From contig NZ_WUAF01000023.1 in the NCBI RefSeq assembly GCF_009800965.1, forward strand, positions 1-64,000: 64,000 nt of DNA. Reading direction: 5' to 3'. The DNA is from Cognatazoarcus halotolerans (GTDB lineage: Bacteria; Pseudomonadota; Gammaproteobacteria; Burkholderiales; Rhodocyclaceae). Below are positions 8,812 to 18,724 of this stretch, in pieces. Within the stretch, counting starts at the first letter, position 1; each line of letters starts with the position of its first letter. Both the position numbers and the translations under genes were made by a program. Below the pieces are notes generated by a model, which did not search any database, had not been told where the DNA came from, and saw only the letters and a program-made list of their open reading frames with translations.

Positions 8812-9576
8812 ATGAAAGAAATCCTCCGTGCCTATGCCCATGCCATCCGCAGCCTTGCGCGCCGTGACATCCTCTGGCACCTGCTGTGGCCGGGCCTGCT
8901 GTCGCTGGTGGTGTGGATCGGCTTGGCAGTGGGCTTCTGGGGGACGCTTACCGGAATGGCCATGGGTGCGCTCAATGGCTGGGACTGGCTGCACTCGTGG
9001 ACGAGCTCGTCCGAATTCGGTGCCGGCTTCGTGTCGGTCACGGTGCAGATCGCGCTGGCGCTTGCGCTGCTGCCGCTGATTTATGTGACTGCGGCGATAC
9101 TCGTTGCCACGATCTCGCTGCCTTTGATGCTCGAGCGTGTGGCGCGCACTGATTACGCCCTGCTTGAGGAGCGGCGCGGTGGCAGCCAGACCGGCAGTGC
9201 GCTCAACGCGCTCTGGGCGGCGCTGGTTTTTGCGGTGGCGATGCTGTTGTCGCTGCCCTTGTGGCTGGTCCCCGGGCTGGGGCTGGCGATTCCGCTGATG
9301 CTCACCGCCTGGCTGAACCGCCGGGCCTTCCGCTACGATGCGCTGATGATGCATGCCGATCGCGACGAGATGAAAGCGCTGTCGAAGCGCCATGACGGCT
9401 CGATGCTGCTGCTCGGCATCGGTTGCGCGGCGCTCGCCTATGTGCCGGTGGTCAACCTCTTTGCGCCGGCGTTCTGTGGCCTGGCTTTCGTTCACTACCT
9501 GCTCACTGCGCTCGAGCAGCATCGCAAGGAGAGCGGCTGGGTGGTGGTCGATGCGGCCCCGCGGCAGCAACCCTGA
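8812..9576 (+). CDS. EI24 domain-containing integral membrane protein
   Basis: A 254-residue membrane protein with about four strong hydrophobic segments (roughly residues 22-50, 76-106, 136-158 and 198-222) and the pattern of the EI24/CysZ-like family: N-terminal aromatic helix, LIYVTAAILVATISLPLMLERVA after the second helix pair, and an LNRRAFRYDALM loop. CysZ in E. coli is a sulfate channel, but the wider family in betaproteobacteria has no proven role, so no function is assigned. A TACAAT -10-like hexamer at 8767-8772 precedes it. It is followed 21 bases later by the MoaB/CinA-like gene. Confidence 0.75.
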   Translation: MKEILRAYAHAIRSLARRDILWHLLWPGLLSLVVWIGLAVGFWGTLTGMAMGALNGWDWLHSWTSSSEFGAGFVSVTVQIALALALLPLIYVTAAILVATISLPLMLERVARTDYALLEERRGGSQTGSALNALWAALVFAVAMLLSLPLWLVPGLGLAIPLMLTAWLNRRAFRYDALMMHADRDEMKALSKRHDGSMLLLGIGCAALAYVPVVNLFAPAFCGLAFVHYLLTALEQHRKESGWVVVDAAPRQQP

Positions 9577-9597
9577 CACGTTCTTGCGGAGATAGAC

Positions 9598-10347
9598 ATG
9601 GCCTTTGGCGCAATCATCATCGGTGACGAAATCCTGTCCGGCCGTCGCGAGGACAAGCATCGCAGCAAATTGACCGAGATGCTGCTGGCGAGAGGTCTCA
9701 AGCTCTCGTGGGTCCGCTACGTCGGCGACGAGCCGCCGCGGCTGATCCAGACGCTGAAGGAGAGCTTTGCCACCGGAGATATCGTGTTCAGCTTTGGCGG
9801 CATCGGCGCGACCCCTGACGACCATACCCGGCAATGTTGCGGTGCGGCACTGGGATTGGCGATGGCGCTGCACCCCGATGCGGAGCGCGAGATCCGCCTG
9901 CGCTTCGGCGACGAGACCACCGCACACCGTCTGCAAATGGGGGTTTATCCGGTTGGCAGCGAGATCATCCCCAACCCCTACAACCAGATTCCCGGATTCT
10001 CGATACGGCAACACTTCTTCGTTCCGGGCTTTCCGGTCATGGCCTGGCCGATGGTCGAATGGGTGCTCGATACACGCTTCGCGCACCTGCATCATCAGGA
10101 AGACTATGTGGAGCAGGCGATTACGGTCTGGGATGCCTACGAAGGCAAGCTGATTCAGCTGATGGAGGCGATTACCGCGGATTTTCCGGATGCGACGTTG
10201 TTCAGCCTGCCGACCATTGCCGGCGAGGGGGGGCGCCGTTCCGTGGAGCTAGGCATGAAAGGGCCGCAAGAGCGGGTCAGCGCGGCGATGACGCGCATCA
10301 AGCGGGAAGTCGGGGCACTTGGTTATGAGTGGCAGGACAAACCCTGA
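9598..10347 (+). CDS. Molybdopterin-binding (MoaB/Mog/CinA N-terminal-like) protein
   Basis: A 249-residue protein with the MoCF_biosynth fold. GDEILSGRREDKH and FSFGGIGATPDDHTRQ match the substrate-binding loops of MoaB/CinA N-terminal domains (GGTGPT-x-DD in classical members, here GGIGATPDDHT). It lacks the C-terminal nicotinamide-nucleotide amidase half of full CinA, so it is a stand-alone domain protein. Role uncertain: pterin/nucleotide binding is known for the family, but no molybdenum cofactor genes are adjacent. Probably co-transcribed with the preceding membrane protein. Confidence 0.82.
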   Translation: MAFGAIIIGDEILSGRREDKHRSKLTEMLLARGLKLSWVRYVGDEPPRLIQTLKESFATGDIVFSFGGIGATPDDHTRQCCGAALGLAMALHPDAEREIRLRFGDETTAHRLQMGVYPVGSEIIPNPYNQIPGFSIRQHFFVPGFPVMAWPMVEWVLDTRFAHLHHQEDYVEQAITVWDAYEGKLIQLMEAITADFPDATLFSLPTIAGEGGRRSVELGMKGPQERVSAAMTRIKREVGALGYEWQDKP

Positions 10348-10365
10348 GTGCTGCCTGGGGAAACC

Positions 10366-10746
10366 CTAGCCCTTGAGCAACCCCAGGGCAGACAGTTCTT
10401 CCTCGGAAAGGCGCGACAAGGCCTGTGCGCGCAGGGTCTGCAAGCGCGTGCGATGCATGAAGTCCACGTCGATGGCGCGCAGCCTGTCCTTCGGTTCGCC
10501 CAGCGGATAGGCTTCATTGGCATCGAGGTTCATGATCACCCGTGTCTGTCGCACTTCGGCCAGCATCTGGGGGCCGGCGGCCTTTCGGGCAAAGGCGCGC
10601 GCGTCCTCTTCGCGGCTGAAGGCGCCCTTGAGATGGTCCTGGTTGAGCAGCCGGACCCACACGCCCCAAATGGTGCAGATGCGTGCCTGGAAAGGTTCCT
10701 CGAGCGACTGCGAGGCAGTGTGGATGGCAGTTTCGATGTGGGACAT
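10366..10746 (-). CDS. Small conserved-looking protein of unknown function
   Basis: A 126-residue predicted soluble protein I do not recognise. It has a balanced composition, an aromatic motif (ICTIWGVWVRLLNQD), a helical charged middle (SREEDARAFARKAAG) and a C-terminal helix ending LSEEELSALGLL. The ATG at 10746 is preferred over a TTG 9 bases upstream. It converges on the MoaB-like gene and is divergent from the YgjP-type peptidase gene. No signal peptide or membrane segment is visible. The sequence looks protein-like rather than an antisense shadow, but function is unknown. Confidence 0.6.
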   Translation of the reverse strand: MSHIETAIHTASQSLEEPFQARICTIWGVWVRLLNQDHLKGAFSREEDARAFARKAAGPQMLAEVRQTRVIMNLDANEAYPLGEPKDRLRAIDVDFMHRTRLQTLRAQALSRLSEEELSALGLLKG

Positions 10747-10809
10747 GATGGGCAACGCGAGTTGATGATCATGGAATTATCGGATGAATCTCAGAATGCT
10801 TGAAGCGGG

Positions 10810-11610
10810 ATGTTCGGCTTGAGCGGCCCGGGCTCCTCGTCGGCTTCCCGCAGTCGGCCGGCAAACAGCCGCGAGCAGGTTTTCCACCTGGGCGAGCGGG
10901 AAATTCGCTACTTGCTGCGGTTCTCGCAGCGTCGTAGCCTGGCCTTGCAGGTGGACCCGCGCGGGGTGCGGGTGGCGGCGCCCTTCGGTACGCCGGTATC
11001 GCAGGTCGAAGCCTTCGTCGCGCAGCACCGCGACTGGCTGGAACGTCAGCTGTCGCGCCAGCTTGCCGGGCCGCGGCCGGTGGCATTCGAGATCGTGGAT
11101 GGCGCGCTATTGCCGGTGCTCGGCGAGCAGGTGAGGATTAGCATTGCCGAGCGAAGCCGCGGTGCTCGCTGGCGCCGAACGCCGGACGGCGGCGAGGGGC
11201 TGGAGCTTCCCGGCGGGGGCGATCTGCAGCAGACGCTGGTTCGCGCATTGCGGATGAGGGCGATCGGCTGGTATCGCGAACGGGTCGCCGAATATTGCCT
11301 GCGACTCGGTGTATCGTGCCCAAAGGTGGGGTTGACTGCGGCGCGCACCCGTTGGGGCAGTTGCAGCAGCCGTACGGGTATCCGGCTGCACTGGCGGCTA
11401 GTCCACCTGCGGCCGGAGCTGATTGACTATGTTGTCGCTCACGAGGTCGCGCACTTGCGTGAGATGAATCATTCCCCGCGATTCTGGGCCGTCGTCGAAT
11501 CGCTTTGCCCGCAGTGGCGTGCCGCACGCGCAGCGCTGCGGACTGAATCGGCCGGCCTGCCGAGAATCGAGGCGCAGGATGGGTACGACAATCTGATGCA
11601 GGAGGACTGA
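10810..11610 (+). CDS. YgjP/SprT-type zinc metallopeptidase (M48-like)
   Basis: A 266-residue protein of the YgjP-like metallopeptidase family. The zinc site HEVAHLREMNHSPRFW (HExxH followed by a third His and the N-H-S-P-x-F-W tail) is clear, as is the preceding TRWGSCSSRTGIRLHWRLVHL segment that defines the family. Cellular role is not established; E. coli YgjP is largely uncharacterised. It is followed within 4 bases by gloA, suggesting one transcript. The first 20 residues are Ser/Arg-rich and the true start might be slightly internal. Confidence 0.85.
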   Translation: MFGLSGPGSSSASRSRPANSREQVFHLGEREIRYLLRFSQRRSLALQVDPRGVRVAAPFGTPVSQVEAFVAQHRDWLERQLSRQLAGPRPVAFEIVDGALLPVLGEQVRISIAERSRGARWRRTPDGGEGLELPGGGDLQQTLVRALRMRAIGWYRERVAEYCLRLGVSCPKVGLTAARTRWGSCSSRTGIRLHWRLVHLRPELIDYVVAHEVAHLREMNHSPRFWAVVESLCPQWRAARAALRTESAGLPRIEAQDGYDNLMQED

Positions 11611-11613
11611 AAA

Positions 11614-11997
11614 ATGAGGATTCTTCACACCATGCTGAGGGTCGGTGATCTTGACCGGTCGCTCGATTTCTATACCTCGGTGCTGGGCATGAAGCTGTTG
11701 CGACGCCAGGATTATCCCGAAGGCAAGTTTACCCTTGCCTTCATTGGCTACCAGGACGAGGCGAACGGGGCGGTGCTCGAGTTGACGCATAACTGGGGCG
11801 TCACGGAATACGAGCTCGGGACAGCGTACGGGCATATCGCGCTGGCAGTCGATGATGCCTACAAGGCCTGTGACGATATCCGGGCCCGTGGTGGCAAGGT
11901 GGTGCGTGAGGCTGGCCCGATGAAACACGGCTCAACCGTGATCGCCTTCGTCGAGGATCCTGACGGCTACAAGATCGAGCTGATACAGCGCGCCTGA
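11614..11997 (+). CDS. gloA: Lactoylglutathione lyase (glyoxalase I)
   Basis: A 127-residue metal-dependent enzyme that isomerises the methylglyoxal-glutathione adduct to S-lactoylglutathione. The whole protein fits Glo[21 protein letters not shown] at the start, the metal-ligand His and Glu residues in H5, ELTHNWG and the C-terminal [19 protein letters not shown] site lies 8 bases before the ATG. It lies directly behind the peptidase gene, and the kinase gene converges from the other side. Confidence 0.95.
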   Translation: MRILHTMLRVGDLDRSLDFYTSVLGMKLLRRQDYPEGKFTLAFIGYQDEANGAVLELTHNWGVTEYELGTAYGHIALAVDDAYKACDDIRARGGKVVREAGPMKHGSTVIAFVEDPDGYKIELIQRA

Positions 11998-12015
11998 GCG
12001 CGGCGCCGGCGCGCG

Positions 12016-15000
12016 TCAGCCGGGGCCGGGGGAGGCTGTCAATTCGTTGCGCAGCGCTTCGGCCAATCTGCCCAGTTCCTGCTGAAGCGTGCGCAGCGCA
12101 TCGGCGAGCAGGGGGCTTCCGCCGTCGCGACACAGCTGTTCGACGCGGCTTGCCGCCGCCACTGCCGGATTTGCGGCAAGGCTTCCGACCGAACCCTTGA
12201 TGGTACTGACTATCGCGTAGGCCGCGCGATAGTCCTGATCTTCAATACTGCGATTGAGCTGGGTGCGGGCCTCGGCTTCGCCTTCGAGATACATCTTCAC
12301 GAGTTGGGACAGCAGCGCGGTGTCGCCTCCCAGATAATCGATGGCCGCTTCGCGGTCGAAGGTCTTTTCGGCTTTCCCTTCGTCGCGGACTGCCTGGGCC
12401 TCGGCGCTACCGGTAGCGCTGCCGCGGGCTACCGCGTCGAGCATCGTGGCGAATTCCGCAGCGCGGACAGGTTTGGTGACGTGACCGTTCATGCCGGCCG
12501 CGAGGCTTGCCTCGCGATCCGCTTCGCGGCTCTCGGCGGTAAGGGCGATGATCGGTGTGTAGTGACCTTCGCTCGCTTCCCGTTTGCGGATTGCTGCGGT
12601 GGCCTCCAGACCGCTCATTTCCGGCATCTGGATGTCCATCAGTATCAGATCGAAACGTGCTGCCGCGCTCGCTTCGACCGCTTCGAGCCCGTTTGTAACG
12701 CTGTGCGCGGAATGGCCGAGACGTTCGAGCAGCTTGAGCGTCATTTCCCGCATGACCGGGTTGTCCTCGGCAACCAGGACGTGGAGGCTGTTATGGCGCT
12801 CGCGCAAGCTGTGGCGTGTAATCAGCGCGCCGTCGCGACGGGGGGAAAAGCCTTGCAGGATTGCGTTGAAAAGATCCGATGCCTCGATCGGGCGGGTTAG
12901 GTAAGCGGATACGCCAAGTGCCCGGCAGCGCGCCGCGTCACCGCGCTGTCCGGCACCTGCGACCAGGATCATGACCCGAGGGCGGACCAGCGGGTTGTGC
13001 TGGATCGATTCGGCGAGCTCGAATACGTCATCGTTGCCCGGACTGTCGCCAAGAATGACTAACGGGAACGCTTGTCCTGCCGTGGCGTGACTTTCGAGGA
13101 GTTCGAGGGCGCGGCTCGCACTCTCGGCCTGAACGGGCTGCATCTGCCAGTTGCGTATCATCTCGCAAAGGGGGCAGTTCTGACGCTCGCCGCCGGTGAC
13201 GATCAGCGCGGGCATGTTCTCGAGCGTCCAGTCAGAGTTATTGGCCTGCGAGGCCGGTTGGGCGATGGGCAGGCGTGCGGTGAAACTGAAGGTGCTGCCC
13301 TCGCCGGGTTCGCTGTTCACCTCGATCCGTCCATGCATGCGTGCGACAAGCTCGCCGGAAATGGTGAGGCCGAGCCCGGTGCCACCATGACGGCGGGTTG
13401 CCGAATCGTCCACCTGGCTGAAGGCATCGAAGATGCATGCCTGTTTGTCCGGAGCAATGCCCACGCCGCTGTCGCGAACCGCGAACCGAAGGACGACTTC
13501 GGTTTCATCCCGTGAGAGGAGTTCGATCCGCAGGCTGACGAAGCCCTGATCGGTAAACTTGATGCCGTTGCCAACGAGGTTGTGCAGTACCTGCCGGATT
13601 CTGTGCGGATCGCCAACCAGTGCGTCGGGGACCATCGGATCGACCTGGCTGCTCAGCTTGAGCCGCTTGGTGTGAGCGCTTTCGGCGACGCCCTCGATGA
13701 CGAGATCGACACATGCCCTGAGGCTGAAGGGAATCTGTTCGAAATCCACCTGGCCAGATTCGATTCTGGAAAAGTCCAGGATGTTGTTGATGATCCCCAG
13801 CAGGGTTTCCGAAGCATTGCGTGCCAGTCCGAGGTATTCGCGCTGCTCGTCGGATAGCTCGGAATCGAGCACCAGATCGGTCATCCCGATGATCGCATTC
13901 ATCGGTGTGCGGATCTCGTGGCTGATGTTGGCCAGGAATGCGTTCTTCGTGCGGCTGGCCGCTTCGGCTGCATGGATCGAGTCCTTGAGCTTGCGTTCCG
14001 CTTCCTTGTGCACGCTTACATCGCTGACTGCGCCGCTGTATCCAACCAGCCGGTTGGCGTCGTCGAATCGTGGCGCAATCCTGAGGTCGAGTGATCCCTC
14101 ACGCGCACGCGGACGCAGACCGTGAATGACAACCGGGCCGGCAGCGGCTCCTTCATGCTGCAATGTTCCGAGGGCGGTGCTGAAGGTTTCGTTGGTGTCA
14201 CCGGTGATGAAGGCATTCAGGTGTTTGCCCAGCGTTTCCTCCGGGCTGCGGCCAAGTACGTGCTCCCAGGGCGCGTTTACATACGTGATCAGGAATTCGT
14301 TGTCGGCTTCGAACACCGGTTCGGCAAGCGTCTCCACGAGTTCGCGGTAGTGGCGTTCGCTGTAGGCCAGCGCCCGTCTTCCTTGTTCCAGCGATGCGGC
14401 TGCCTGATTCAGATCGTCTGCCAGCGTGGCCAGCTCCGGCGCTGCGGAGGACGTTTCCAGCGGGGGCTGCTTCCCGGTCGACAGGCCCCGGGCGAAGGCA
14501 GCCGCCCGTGCGACGTCGTTCATCGGCCGGCGCAAGGCCAGAAAGACCGTGCAGATCGTGATGAGCAGCATGATCGCACCGCCGGCCATCGCATTGCTGC
14601 GGATCTGTTTGTCGGTATTGCGAGCCGCGCTGCGGTCGAACGTCAGCCCCACCCGTCCAAGTGCGCCGCCGGGACCGATGGACGCTCCGCTGAACAATAG
14701 ATCCGCAGGCTGTCCGATCCGCTCTGCGGATGGTTTCGGGAGCGACGTGCGTGGCCCCGGATCCTGCCAGCTTCCGTCAGCCGAGCGGATGCGTGAAGCG
14801 AGGATCGCGCCGTTGCCCGCAACGACCTCTGCCGAGTACAGTCCCGGCGCACCGGAGACTGCCACCAGCGCCGCTTCGAGCGCCTCGTTGGATCCTGTCT
14901 CAAGTGCGAGTTCGGCCGCTGCCGCAAGCACCCGCGCATGTGTGAGCGCGTGGGTCTCGAGGCGCTGGTTGATGAGACGGGTCTGCGTCCCTGCCGTGTA

Positions 15001-15111
15001 GTAGGCAAACGCCGCCAGCATCAGCGCAAAAACCAGACTGAACAGACCCGCGAGGCGATAGCCAAGCGAGGTTTGCATGATTGTTGAAGACCGCCGTGCT
15101 TGCCGTGTCAT
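12016..15111 (-). CDS. Hybrid sensor histidine kinase with two receivers and a degenerate Hpt
   Basis: A 1031-residue membrane kinase. Order from the N-terminus: transmembrane helix about 18-40, a periplasmic domain of about 135 residues, second helix about 175-193, HAMP, a PAS domain (about 262-375), HisKA with phospho-acceptor His398 in ANISHEIRTPMN, an HATPase domain with the GTGLGLTIS box, receiver 1, receiver 2 with Asp826 in LILMDIQMP, and a C-terminal Hpt-like domain. Two sites are broken: receiver 1 has Gly688 where the phospho-accepting Asp is expected (LVILGDSP), and the Hpt motif reads VSTIKGS with Ser969 in place of His. The start at 15111 overlaps the upstream regulator stop by 4 bases (ATGA); Met at 15078 is an alternative. 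It is co-expressed with the HD-GYP regulator. Confidence 0.9.
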   Translation of the reverse strand: MTRQARRSSTIMQTSLGYRLAGLFSLVFALMLAAFAYYTAGTQTRLINQRLETHALTHARVLAAAAELALETGSNEALEAALVAVSGAPGLYSAEVVAGNGAILASRIRSADGSWQDPGPRTSLPKPSAERIGQPADLLFSGASIGPGGALGRVGLTFDRSAARNTDKQIRSNAMAGGAIMLLITICTVFLALRRPMNDVARAAAFARGLSTGKQPPLETSSAAPELATLADDLNQAAASLEQGRRALAYSERHYRELVETLAEPVFEADNEFLITYVNAPWEHVLGRSPEETLGKHLNAFITGDTNETFSTALGTLQHEGAAAGPVVIHGLRPRAREGSLDLRIAPRFDDANRLVGYSGAVSDVSVHKEAERKLKDSIHAAEAASRTKNAFLANISHEIRTPMNAIIGMTDLVLDSELSDEQREYLGLARNASETLLGIINNILDFSRIESGQVDFEQIPFSLRACVDLVIEGVAESAHTKRLKLSSQVDPMVPDALVGDPHRIRQVLHNLVGNGIKFTDQGFVSLRIELLSRDETEVVLRFAVRDSGVGIAPDKQACIFDAFSQVDDSATRRHGGTGLGLTISGELVARMHGRIEVNSEPGEGSTFSFTARLPIAQPASQANNSDWTLENMPALIVTGGERQNCPLCEMIRNWQMQPVQAESASRALELLESHATAGQAFPLVILGDSPGNDDVFELAESIQHNPLVRPRVMILVAGAGQRGDAARCRALGVSAYLTRPIEASDLFNAILQGFSPRRDGALITRHSLRERHNSLHVLVAEDNPVMREMTLKLLERLGHSAHSVTNGLEAVEASAAARFDLILMDIQMPEMSGLEATAAIRKREASEGHYTPIIALTAESREADREASLAAGMNGHVTKPVRAAEFATMLDAVARGSATGSAEAQAVRDEGKAEKTFDREAAIDYLGGDTALLSQLVKMYLEGEAEARTQLNRSIEDQDYRAAYAIVSTIKGSVGSLAANPAVAAASRVEQLCRDGGSPLLADALRTLQQELGRLAEALRNELTASPGPG

Positions 15112-16145
15112 TGTTCGTCGCGGAACCGGTCCCTGATCTGTAGTACTTCGTCCCAGGCTCCGAGCAGGGCGTCGGCACATTCGGGGTCGAAATGCCTGCC
15201 TCTACCCTCGCGGAGCATTTCAACCGCCTGTTCGAGTGGCCACGCCTTCTTGTAGGAGCGTGCCGAGGTCAGCGCGTCGAATACGTCGGCCACTGCAACG
15301 ATCCGTCCTTCCAGCGGGATGGCCGTTTCATGCAGCCCTTGTGGATAACCGCTTCCATCGAATTTTTCGTGACGATGGAGCGCAATGCTCGCGGCGAGCT
15401 GCAGTACCGGCGAACTCGAGTCCTTAAGAATGTCATGGCCTATCCTGGGATGGCCTTTCATGATCTCGAATTCTTCCGGGGTCAGTTTCCCGGGCTTGAG
15501 AAGGATGTGGTCGGGGATGCCCATCTTTCCGACATCATGCATCGGGGCTGCCTGCAGCAGCGCATCCACGAAGTGATCAGAAAGCCCGAGCTTGCGGCCG
15601 ATAAGCGCTGAATAGTGCGCCATGCGCTGGATGTGTGCGCCGGTTTCGGGGTCCCGAAACTCTGCGGCTCGCGCAAGCCGGGCGACCGTTTCTCTTTCCC
15701 TCGAGTGGATCTCGGCGGTCGCGCGCTCGACCTCGACAGCGAGTATCCGGGCTTGCTCGCGCGTTGCGAGATGAGCCCGGCGCAGCGCCAGCATGTTTCT
15801 GACCCGAGGCTGAAATTCGTGGCGATCGATCGGTTTGTTCAGGAAGTCGGTGGCGCCGCAGTGCAGTGCGTCGTAGCGCGTTTGCTTTTCGTGATCGGCC
15901 GTCACCATGAGGATCGGAAGGCCTTCCGAGAACTTGTCGGCGCGGAGTCTGCGGATGAACTCGATACCGTCGATCTCCGGCATCATGTAATCGACGATCA
16001 GCAGGTCCGGGTCGTTCTGAAGGCACCATTCCAGGCCTTCGCGAGGGTTGCCGAAGCTGATCGCGGTGCAGCCTTCGACCTTGCTTACCAAGGCCTGCAT
16101 GAGGGTGAGGTTCAGCGGGGTGTCATCGACAATGACTACGTTCAT
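15108..16145 (-). CDS. Response regulator with HD-GYP c-di-GMP phosphodiesterase output
   Basis: A 345-residue two-domain regulator. Residues 1-120 form a receiver with acidic pair VDD near the start, phospho-acceptor Asp in LLIVDYMMPEIDG and the switch Lys in LNKPID. Residues about 150-345 are an HD-GYP domain: HDVGKMGIPD, GHPRIGHDIL, HRHEKFDGSGYPQGL and ADVFDALTSARSYK, all metal and GYP elements intact, so active hydrolysis of c-di-GMP is expected. A long upstream frame was trimmed to the ATG at 16145, which gives the canonical receiver start. The hybrid kinase follows with a 4-base overlap, making it the likely partner. Confidence 0.92.
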   Translation of the reverse strand: MNVVIVDDTPLNLTLMQALVSKVEGCTAISFGNPREGLEWCLQNDPDLLIVDYMMPEIDGIEFIRRLRADKFSEGLPILMVTADHEKQTRYDALHCGATDFLNKPIDRHEFQPRVRNMLALRRAHLATREQARILAVEVERATAEIHSRERETVARLARAAEFRDPETGAHIQRMAHYSALIGRKLGLSDHFVDALLQAAPMHDVGKMGIPDHILLKPGKLTPEEFEIMKGHPRIGHDILKDSSSPVLQLAASIALHRHEKFDGSGYPQGLHETAIPLEGRIVAVADVFDALTSARSYKKAWPLEQAVEMLREGRGRHFDPECADALLGAWDEVLQIRDRFRDEQ

Positions 16146-16524
16146 TCTGTGGCCGCCCATGCGTTTTCGAATGTGAATCCACATTGAGCCTTACGGCACT
16201 CTCGGGGCAACTCTGAAGCGACTCGATGTGAAATTGATATTCCGTGGCTGCGATGAGGCCTGGACGATGTGCTGGAGCGTCTCGCCGTTCCGGTAAGGAG
16301 TTCGCCGGACCAGAGGCATGGCAATCGGCGGAGGTGTCGACCCTTCTGTGCTAAGGGAATGGTGCCAACGGGATTTCTCAAGCAAGGGAGCCGCTTCCAG
16401 AATGTGTAGCGGTACATCCGGTCGCGCTGTGTTGACGGTGCCCGCCGGATTGACGGGTGCGATGACCCACTTGGTTTTCACGTTCGTGCAGGGGCCGACT
16501 CCCGCCGATGCGCAGCATGCAAAG
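16146..16524. other. Intergenic region upstream of the HD-GYP regulator
   Basis: About 380 bases without a supported gene. Open frames on both strands run through it but show no domain, and one continues through the tRNA gene. It presumably holds the promoter of the regulator-kinase pair. No convincing promoter hexamers were picked. Confidence 0.5.
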
Positions 16525-16558
16525 AAAAAGCCCCGCAACCTTGAGGTACGGGGCTTTG
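16525..16558 (-). terminator. Rho-independent terminator after tRNA-Ile(CAU)/rpoD
   Basis: A perfect 9-bp stem (16527-16535 with 16549-16557) with a 13-base loop. Read on the minus strand the stem is followed by CTTTTTCTTT, the classical U tract. It lies directly downstream of the tRNA gene and can end the whole rpsU-yqeY-dnaG-rpoD-tRNA transcript. Confidence 0.85.
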
Positions 16559-16560
16559 AT

Positions 16561-16639
<79 letters not shown>

Positions 16640-16679
16640 GTTGGTCGCAGGCGATCTGCCTTTGACCGGTAAGTCTGTC

Positions 16680-18677
<1,998 letters not shown>

Positions 18678-18724
18678 TGCGGACCTCAATTTGAATAAAA
18701 TGCTGCGAAAAACAAAGAATTATA

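Noticed and set aside
8302-10095. 597-residue minus-strand frame across dctM, the EI24 gene and the MoaB-like gene
   Set aside because: Opposite three supported genes; His/Gln/Arg-rich sequence with no domain, the usual high-GC shadow.
10351-10391. Hairpin CTGCCTGGGG / CCCCAGGGCAG between the MoaB-like gene and the 126-residue gene
   Set aside because: One bulge, a 20-base loop and no T tract on either side; not convincing as a terminator.
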